Shown one piece after another: positions 57,149-64,000 of a DNA stretch of 64,000 nt (position 1 is the first letter of the stretch; the number at the start of each line of letters is the position of its first letter). The notes beneath the pieces are model-generated. The model made no database searches, was not told the DNA's origin, and saw only the letters and a program-made list of their open reading frames with translations. A program made the translations under genes and the position numbers. The stretch spans positions 12,264,412-12,328,411 of the forward strand of contig CM043965.1 of assembly GCA_014529385.2 (NCBI GenBank), written 5' to 3'. This stretch comes from Adiantum capillus-veneris (lineage: Eukaryota > Streptophyta > Polypodiopsida > Polypodiales > Pteridaceae).

Positions 57149-57862
57149 TCACACATGATTCTTTTGTTTCCTAATTACTACCACATGTGTTTTAACATTT
57201 AAAATAATGGGTTCATTTTTAGTTTTTCCCCATAGTAATTCATTAAGACGTCATGAAAATTAATATTAAAAGACAATCTTTTAGAAAAAAAACAACTTTA
57301 GACTTAAGACAAGGTACGGTCACTTATAATATTTATTGACAACCTTGAAACGTACTTGACTTGTCTCAATTACACCTTTACATGGGTGAAACAAACAACA
57401 CCCTTCCTTATTCATAATCCCGTGAAAACCCATCACCCAAAGTTGGGCGTCCATACGCCAAACCAGTTGCCCATACAACTGAGCAGTTTTCCTAGGATTA
57501 AAATGGTATCCTAAGTAGTATCCACAAACATACACATGTAGGAGGTACACACTCCATGTACATGGGGGAAATCGACTCTTCCATGGCTAACAAGCAATCA
57601 TTACTCATCACTTGAAGTGAAGATATTCCAAGAAATCAGAGGTGTCTTGAGACAATTTGTCTGAAGGATGACCAATTATTCTTTCTTAAGTCAATCAGTC
57701 TTAACCCAAACAATTCCTTCCTAATTTACAAACAAGTGTACGTTGGTTTCTTGGAAGATGTCTTCCATTTTCAGCTAGTTTTACTTTTTCTAATTCCTTA
57801 CTCCCTCTTTTGCGTATGCAATGTTAATGTTTAAAGAAAAACTTGAATTATTCAAACTTAAA

Positions 57863-58042
57863 TTATAATGAAGATCCACCTGGGATTGGTGGGGAATTTG
57901 TTGAAGTGTTGGGGGTCTGAATGCTCTCATTAGTAGGCCTACTGCGAGGCCTAGCCTCGTCGTCCTGCAACGCTCTAGCCCTCTTGATAATACTACCCTC
58001 GTCATCAGATTCAGGGTTTATGCAGGTCCTTTTTGGTGCCAT
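57863..58042 (-). other. Short conserved reading frame in the LTR (MAPKRT type), second copy
   Basis: 59 residues starting MAPKRTCINPESDDEG, corresponding to 22067-21882. An indel changes the frame in the second half, but the TCCCAG-GTGG donor-like sequence is kept. Confidence 0.4.
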
Positions 58043-58656
58043 GACTTCTAACCTTATAAAAATGACGTCTATTTATTAGGTAAATCATCCAAAAACTTGA
58101 CTTTACCTTTGTATTCAATCTCATTCTTCTTTTTATCCCAACCAAGGTTAAATTCATAGTCCTAGATGGTAATTTCTTAATCTAGTAATTTCTTATTTTC
58201 TTATATAAGTAAAATAGTTTTATCTTAGATTTCTTAAGGGTTTTGTAAACTCCCTTAATTTTCTTGTAAATTTTTGCATCTTTTTTCTAATTTTTCCTTC
58301 TTTATTAAGCTTGAAATTTGTTTATTTTTTTCTTAATATTTATTACATTCATTATCTCCTAAATGTTGAATTTCCTTAGCTTTCTATCAATGGTTTATAC
58401 TTTCAGTAATTTTCCTAGAAATTTTTAACAATAATCTCTATTTATTTTAATTAAATTTTAGCTTAAAAAAGATTTTTGATCTATTCTAATTACTTAAACT
58501 AATTAAATAATTATTATATAATAATCAAGACTAGAAGATGATATTTTCTAATGCTCATAATTACCTTGTAATTATCCAAGTTAGTTATGTAATTTTCTCT
58601 TTTAATGTATAGCTAAAATAGATTTATCTTGGTTAAATAAATAGCTAGATTACCTT

Positions 58657-58904
58657 CTCGGGGGGTTCACCGTTCAGTACCCCCCTATATAACGTGCAAT
58701 CGTGGGGTATTAAAAAAGACCCCTCTTTTAACATGTTTGAATGAATAAAATGACCCCTTATTCTAGAATTTTTTTTAAAATTGAATATAAAAACCCCTTA
58801 TTTTAATGTATCTCTGGTAAATTGCCTAAAATTTTTGCATTTTAAAACCCCTCCTTTTGAACTCGCTTTATACATTAACATGATTACATAGTGCACCCCG
58901 CGAG
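58657..58904. mobile_element. hAT-like MITE, 248 bp, 8 bp TSD
   Basis: The ends ctcggggggttcac and (reversed) ctcgcggggtgcac form imperfect terminal inverted repeats. The 8 bp ATTACCTT occurs on both sides (58649-58656 and 58905-58912), the duplication length of the hAT superfamily. The body has repeated acccctt runs and no coding capacity. No comparable insertion was noticed in the solo LTR. Confidence 0.85.
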
Positions 58905-59977
58905 ATTACCTTTCTAGTAATGAGATAATTACCCCGTGTCCCTAACAATTTTTTCTAACTTTGATAATTATCTTGTGATTTGTTAAGTTGTTTTACTAAG
59001 TTTTCCATTTGTTTTATAGCTAAAAATAGCTAGGTTTTGTCTAGATAATTACAGAAATAATTCAAGAAAATATGATATAGTTTTCCTAGCTTATTAGCAA
59101 TATGATTAAGCTTTTATAATTATCTTAGAGCTAACTAAGCTTGATTGATATAATTCTCATTAATTAAGACCAAAATTAATCAATTATAGTCCTAATTAGG
59201 GCTAATAATTAAGTAGATTATTAGTCTTTAATAAGATTAAGTAATCATTATATAAATACAATATAATAGAGTGTTTAATAATAGAGGATAATCTAATATT
59301 CTTTAATTGATAGATTAATTAAAGAAACTAGATATAAATGGATAATTAATTGAGATTAGCATAATTACCTCACTTAATCACTTATATTCTTCTCTCTTAG
59401 TGATTTGTTTGAAGTATATCTCTCGCATGAGAGAATTCTGGCTAGGACCTTGAGTTTAAGTGAAAATGAGAAGCCTAGGGTCCTATTTATAGCTTTTCTT
59501 TGGCATTCACAGGCACTCATGGGCTGAATCTAGCACTTACTTGTAGCTCAAGCAGCCTCCATCCTCAAGAAGGCGCCCCTTGTTGCTAAAACAATCCTTG
59601 GCAGGTCTAGATACTCTCTCCTACTCTGAAAATTAAGCCTACTAAATTTTTGTGCTATTTTTTGCTATTTTAATATTTATATCTAGGAAAATATCTAAGG
59701 GTTATAATGAAATTCCTAAGCTTTAAGGATTACTAAAAAACATACAATTATGTTTATAATTTAAAGTGCCACTGATTCTTTCAAAAAGGATAGCGGTGTC
59801 AGTTTTTATCCAAATTCAATTCTGAGAGTTCCTAGCTATAGGTTTGTTGTGCTTAAGATTTTAAAAATACCAATTTTAACTACTTTTGAGATAACGTTTT
59901 ACATGTTTGTACGTCCAATGCTTTCCCCTAAAGCTTTGAGTTCATTTCTCTGCAACTAGAAAGGTGGAAGCCTTACA

Positions 59978-59992
59978 ATCTTCCCAACTTAG
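59978..59992 (-). promoter_or_regulatory. Polypurine tract of the outer gypsy element
   Basis: AAGTTGGGAAGAT on the minus strand, directly before LTR start TGTAAGG. Confidence 0.7.
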
Positions 59993-60012
59993 GAATGTGA
60001 GATGTCCTCATC

Positions 60013-61376
60013 TCAACCGAAATTGATAAAGTCTTTGAGAAAAGAGGTTTCATCTTTCCAAGTGGCATCTTCAATGGGATAATCTTTCCACTTTACCAAA
60101 TGCTCCTTGATCACTCTATATCTAAGAGTTCTTTCTCTAGTTTCAAGGATACAAAGTGGCTGAAGTGCAAGCACTCCTTGCTGTTGCATTACAATCTCTT
60201 TGTCCTCCAATGCATGATTGGGATTTGGGATGTAGGCTGATATAAAACATATCATGAACTTTGATATGTTCACAAAGCTTCAATTCGTAGGATTCATCAC
60301 TAAGGACCTTGATTATTTCATAAGGATCGTAATACCTGGGACTAAGCTTTTTGAATTTTTCCAAGGATAGGTTACTTCTTTTTGGACACACTCGAAGAAA
60401 AACTTTGTCTCCTTGCTTGAAAATTCGATCGGATCATTTTTGGTCCGCATAATGCTTTTGACGATCCTTAGCCACTTGAATATCTTTTTGTTTGGCTTTG
60501 GTTTGGGCTTTCATTTCCTCCAGCATTTTCTTTGAGGCCTCTACCCTTATAGTAGGATTAGATGCTCTATATGCATTCATGTCCATATAGAGCATTAAAA
60601 GGTGACATCCCACCGCTTTTATGGAAAGAGGATTTGTGAGCAATTTCTACCAAGGGAAGAAATTGAATCCACTTGCGGGGTTCTCTACTACAACAAGCTT
60701 GAAGGATATCTTCAATTACTCGGTTTACCCGTTCTGTCTCCTGGTTCGTCTGAGGATGATATGCTGAGCTAAAGCATAGTTGTGTTCCTAAAGCTTGAAA
60801 TAGAGCCTCCCAAAATTTGGAAGTGAACTTTGCAACCCTGTCACTGATGATTCTCTCTGGAATCCCATGTAGTCTAAAGAACTCTCTAACAAAGATCCGG
60901 CTTATATCTGATGCAGTGTAAGTGGTTTTTATTGGTATTAGGTGAGATGCTTTAGTGAACATATCCATGACTACCATAAGGGAGTCATACCCTCCCTGAA
61001 CCGTGGGAAGACCCATGAATAAATCCATTCTAATGAATTCCCACTTAATTTGAGGTATGTCTAAGGTTTGCATCTTTCCTCGCATCATCACTCATTTAGC
61101 CTTGTTTCTCTGACAAGAGAGGCATTGTCTGATGTAGCAAAGTACATCCCCCTTTATTCCGGTCTAGAAGTAGCTTTTTCTCAAGGTATCAAGAGTTTTT
61201 GCATATCCTACGTGTCATGATACTAGGATATCATGACCTTCATGAATATTTAGCTGCTTTAGGGAGGTATCCTTAGGAATGTAAAGTCGATGTATGTAGT
61301 AAAGAAGGCCATCCTCCATAGAATGGTCCTTAACTAGGGTTGTTTTCTTTTTCTATTGCATCTTCTTGGCTCAGGA
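60013..61376 (-). pseudogene. Integrase and chromodomain of the outer gypsy element (chromovirus), broken and split
   Basis: From right to left: H2C2 region (YIRQCLSCQRNKAK near 61110, after HVGYAKTLDTLRKSYF), with several stops. Integrase core 61091-60567 follows, with all three acidic positions visible (IRMDLFMGLP, IISDRVAKFTSKFWE, NQETERVNRV). A linker holds FKKLSPRYYDPYEIIKVLSD. The C-terminal chromodomain reads EHLVKWKDYPIEDATW (60273-60013). A chromodomain at this place defines the chromovirus branch, which targets heterochromatin. Stops and frame changes break the frame near 61075, 60440 and 60270. At 61376 the coding is cut by the next element's LTR. Confidence 0.88.
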
Positions 61377-62918
61377 TGTAACATTTAATGGCCTAAAAAC
61401 TTGTGTGTAGCGGAAATTAGCATGAACATAGTGGGCATTTCATTAGAATAGATTCCTAATGAGAATTACAAGAGTGCTTGGGTGGAGAGAGAAACAACAA
61501 GGATAACACCTAGTTAGATAGCATCAACAATACTTTCAAAAGAGAGAGAAATTAAGCTATTGACAACAGTTGAGGACCCGATTTGCATGGAGTCGGTCCC
61601 CCCTCCAAAAGGCTTTGTATTATGGTTTCTCCCATCAAGAGAGACATTGTACAATACAATTCTTTGTGTTCCTTCAAGGCTAGCTAGTGCAATGAATATG
61701 AAAGCTTCATGCACTAAGCAAAACACTTAGCAAACACAACTTTAATTATCCCCGTTCTCAGACCCAAGACCTCACACACCTTCGAAGATGGTGAGAGCTA
61801 GCAGGGTATGCGAGTAGATTGAGAGGAAGAAGGAGTACCGATGTACATCTCCTCACATAATCACTCATATTAGCATAGCTTAGCTTAGTAATTAGCTTGG
61901 TAGAGGAGATGAGCATGCATTGAAGCTTGGCTCTTGGTTGGATTTGCATCCACATGCCAAGAGTGTGTCGATGTAGGCTTCTATCTCACAAGCTTGGAGT
62001 AGGTGATGAGCTCTCCATTAAAGCTTGGGAAGAGATAGTCTTCTCTTTCTTCACCATGAGATTGTGTGAGTGTGTGTGTGATAATTCCTTGCAAAAATCA
62101 GCCCCCTCTCTCTCTTGGGCGAGCCCTCTTGCTATTTGCTCTTGCTTTTCCCCCATTGGACCTCCCGAAGTCAAGCCAATGGCTATTAAGCAGCATAAGT
62201 GATAGCCTTCTGACATGTGTCCCCCTTTCCCCTTTTGTGAGAGCTTTAGGTAATTTAATAATTAAACTAAACTCTCATTGGACCCCTTTGCCTCCTGGCC
62301 AATAGGAATCAGGCAAGCCATTGGGCTCCTGAATGCTCATTGGACCCCTTGGGAGACTGTCCAATAGTCTTCTAGGATTTTCATTGGCTCTTTTATTAAG
62401 TGTTTTTAAATTAATTAAACTAGATTTACTCTAGCCTAATTCTCATTGGTCCACCTCCAAGGCCATCCAATAGAAATTAGGCACACCTTGTGGGCATCTG
62501 GGCTAGGGATCTGACATGTGTCCCTAATTCCCTTTTTGTAAAGGGCGCCTGTGTGTGTGTGACTTTCTCTCTCATCCCCTACTACCAAGGCTCGCCCCCT
62601 CCTATGTAGGGATTTGAAAAGACATTTTGGTCACACACAAAACATCCAATTTCCCCTAGGGTTGACCTTTGGACATAACCTTTGAATTTTGGAACCTTAG
62701 CATTTTGGAAGTCTTAATGGGCTGAACCTTAGGGTCTTTTTAGCCCATTGTTTCACATGGCTCTTTTGCAGATGGGCCCCCCTTTGGATCCCTACTGTGG
62801 CCAATCTGCTAGCTTAACCAATATTCTAGCTTTTTCTCCCCTGGCACTTCCCCATATTAAATGATCAATTTAACATGAGAAAATCATTTAGGAGAATTAG
62901 ATATTGATTATTATGACA
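61377..62918 (-). mobile_element. 3' LTR (1.54 kb) of a second gypsy element nested in the first
   Basis: On the plus strand it starts tgtaacatttaatggcc and ends attattatgaca; the minus strand thus runs TGTCATAATA...TGTTACA with TG/CA ends. It interrupts the integrase zinc-binding region of the outer element. The five bases to its left are cagga, so a CAGGA duplication is expected beyond the right edge. The LTR includes several cattggacccctt repeats near 62278, 62338 and 62380. Confidence 0.8.
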
Positions 62919-62935
62919 TTACCTCTCTCTTGAAA
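62919..62935 (-). promoter_or_regulatory. Polypurine tract of the nested gypsy element
   Basis: CAAGAGAGAGGTAA on the minus strand, directly before the LTR start TGTCATAATA. Confidence 0.78.
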
Positions 62936-63274
62936 TCATAGTCATCCTCGAGTATGGTGTAGAGAAGATAAAGCATATTCATGAGTCCTTTTCTTAGCGG
63001 GTAGAGGATCCCTATGTTACCCTACGACATCATTCCACAATGGATGACTAGTCCATTTGGCGCTTGAGAGCCTGAGGCTGCCGCAAGCATCTCTGCACAT
63101 TAGCCCTATCAATCTTCCATAGTTGAGTGACAAGCTCTACTTGGTGTTTGGGAGACGTCGTCTCCGCAAACTTGATCTAAGCATGCATACTACTTCATTT
63201 TTGTGCATAATAAAGAAAAAGAGAGTCTTATAAGACAAAAAACTTTGTTCATTTTTAACATTTTGTACATTTGC
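62936..63274. other. 3' untranslated stretch of the nested gypsy element
   Basis: Between the polypurine tract and the pol stop codon. No coding evidence. Confidence 0.55.
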
Positions 63275-64000
63275 TTACTCTTGGGAAGCATTGTAAGCAT
63301 TGACAAGGTTTAGGTTATCCTTTAATTGTATGCCTTGCATCCATCTAGCATCCTCAAAAGGATAATTCGTAAACTTAATGAGATATCGTCGGATAGTCTT
63401 ACCGCCTCTTAATACCTTGTCTTCATGTCGGAGAATGGACTCAGGTTGCAGCACCTTCTCTTGGTCCTCGATCTCCGGTGGGTCTTCAATAGTTGGTTCT
63501 TGAGGTGGCTCTCCTTTGTAAGGCTTTAATAGGCTCACATGGAAAGCATTGTGTATGAGCCAATGATTGGGCAACTTGAGTTGATAGGCCATCTCATTGA
63601 TTGGCCTAAGAATCTGGAAGGGACCATAGTACCTTTTTGCTAGTTTAGCATACTACTTTTGGTGGCCCGTAGGATTCTTGCCCGTCGTGTGCCTTAATCG
63701 AGCCTTGGGAAACTTTAACAAGACCCAATCGTTTTCTTTAAAGGCTTGGGCTCTTCTGTGCTTGTCAGCAGCAGCCTTTTGCCTTTGCTGTGAGATAGAG
63801 ATAGCATCCTTAATCTTTTGAAAAGATTCTAGTAGGTCTCGGCTATACTCATCTGCAGCGAAGATCTTCCCATGTACTTTAAGTAGGAGGGGACTTTTTA
63901 ATCTTCCCTCAATTACCTCGAAAGGTGCTTTTCCCGTGGAAGTATGTACAGTGTTATTGTAAGCGTACTCCACTAAGGGTACGTACTTCTCCCGTTGGGA
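63275..64000 (-). pseudogene. Pol C-terminus (integrase end and chromodomain) of the nested gypsy element, partial
   Basis: One frame from the right edge to 63275 with a single TAG near 63652. It holds the integrase end (MEYAYNNTVHTSTGKAPFEV), a helical linker, KRYYGPFQILRP, LIHNAFHVSLLKPYKG and a chromodomain-like end (RRYLIKFTNYPFEDARWM). Aromatic residues typical of the methyl-lysine pocket are partly retained. The rest of pol lies outside the window. The low level of damage fits a later insertion than its host. Confidence 0.85.

Larger units (their letters stand above)
56726..59977 (-). mobile_element. 3' LTR (3.25 kb) of the outer gypsy element
   Basis: TGTAAG...CTTACA, matching the solo LTR at 20701-24784 at both ends and in internal blocks. 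Integrase and chromodomain coding sequence lies immediately beyond it, so this is the 3' LTR of a minus-oriented element. It carries a TATA box (TATAAATA, RC of 59484-59491), two short frames shared with the solo LTR (57148-56879 and 58042-57863) and a MITE (58657-58904). It is shorter than the solo copy, mostly in the AT-rich middle. Confidence 0.88.

Noticed and set aside
1-64000. CRISPR array, tRNA, rRNA or bacterial-type operons
   Set aside because: No spaced palindromic repeats, cloverleaf or rRNA motifs recognised; the repeats here are satellites and transposons.

Overview
This window is repeat-rich nuclear DNA of a land plant. The evidence is plant-type Ty1/copia, Ty3/gypsy, CACTA and PIF/Harbinger elements, plant-like short introns, and a tRNA-iMet primer binding site. 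A decayed DUF7869-type gene, a family I associate mainly with ferns, lycophytes and mosses, suggests a seed-free plant, probably a fern. That last step is inference. I found no ordinary single-copy host gene, tRNA, rRNA or CRISPR array; almost everything I can assign is mobile or satellite DNA.

Layout. 1-7110: the 5' part of a CACTA (En/Spm) transposon on the minus strand. It carries a six-exon tnp2/TNPD transposase gene with a single premature stop, a TNPA-like gene running off the left edge, subterminal repeats, the CACTACAAGA terminus and a captured, broken HMA (metal-binding) gene fragment. 7111-9580: a 0.3 kb piece of a dispersed repeat, then the end of an LTR element (PBS plus LTR). 9581-29700: a degenerate satellite domain with a ~180/140 bp family, a ~120 bp family sharing its core motif, and a longer duplicated block. 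It is interrupted by a young gag-protease-only gypsy element (12057-19519, TSD TCTAT) and a 4.1 kb solo LTR (20701-24784, TSD GAGGT).

29880-32729: a broken plus-strand DUF7869-like gene. 33451-36299: a possible LTR. 36998-~40310: an internally deleted Ty1/copia element. 43070-43931: a dead PIF/Harbinger transposase. 44451-55058: an old, complete but broken gypsy element containing a 1.35 kb TIR element. 55059-56420: a ~290 bp tandem repeat. 56726-64000: two nested gypsy elements on the minus strand. The outer one belongs to the same family as the solo LTR, and its LTR carries a 248 bp MITE with an 8 bp TSD.

The insertion order can be read from the nesting. The satellite came first, with later insertions of the gag-PR element and of the LTR now left as a solo copy. 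The LTR family of the solo copy also has a partial internal region at the right end, which was later split by another gypsy insertion. No working host pathway is encoded here. The points of most interest are the nearly intact multi-exon CACTA transposase with its captured HMA fragment, the short reading frames shared by two copies of a giant LTR, and the two-length satellite.
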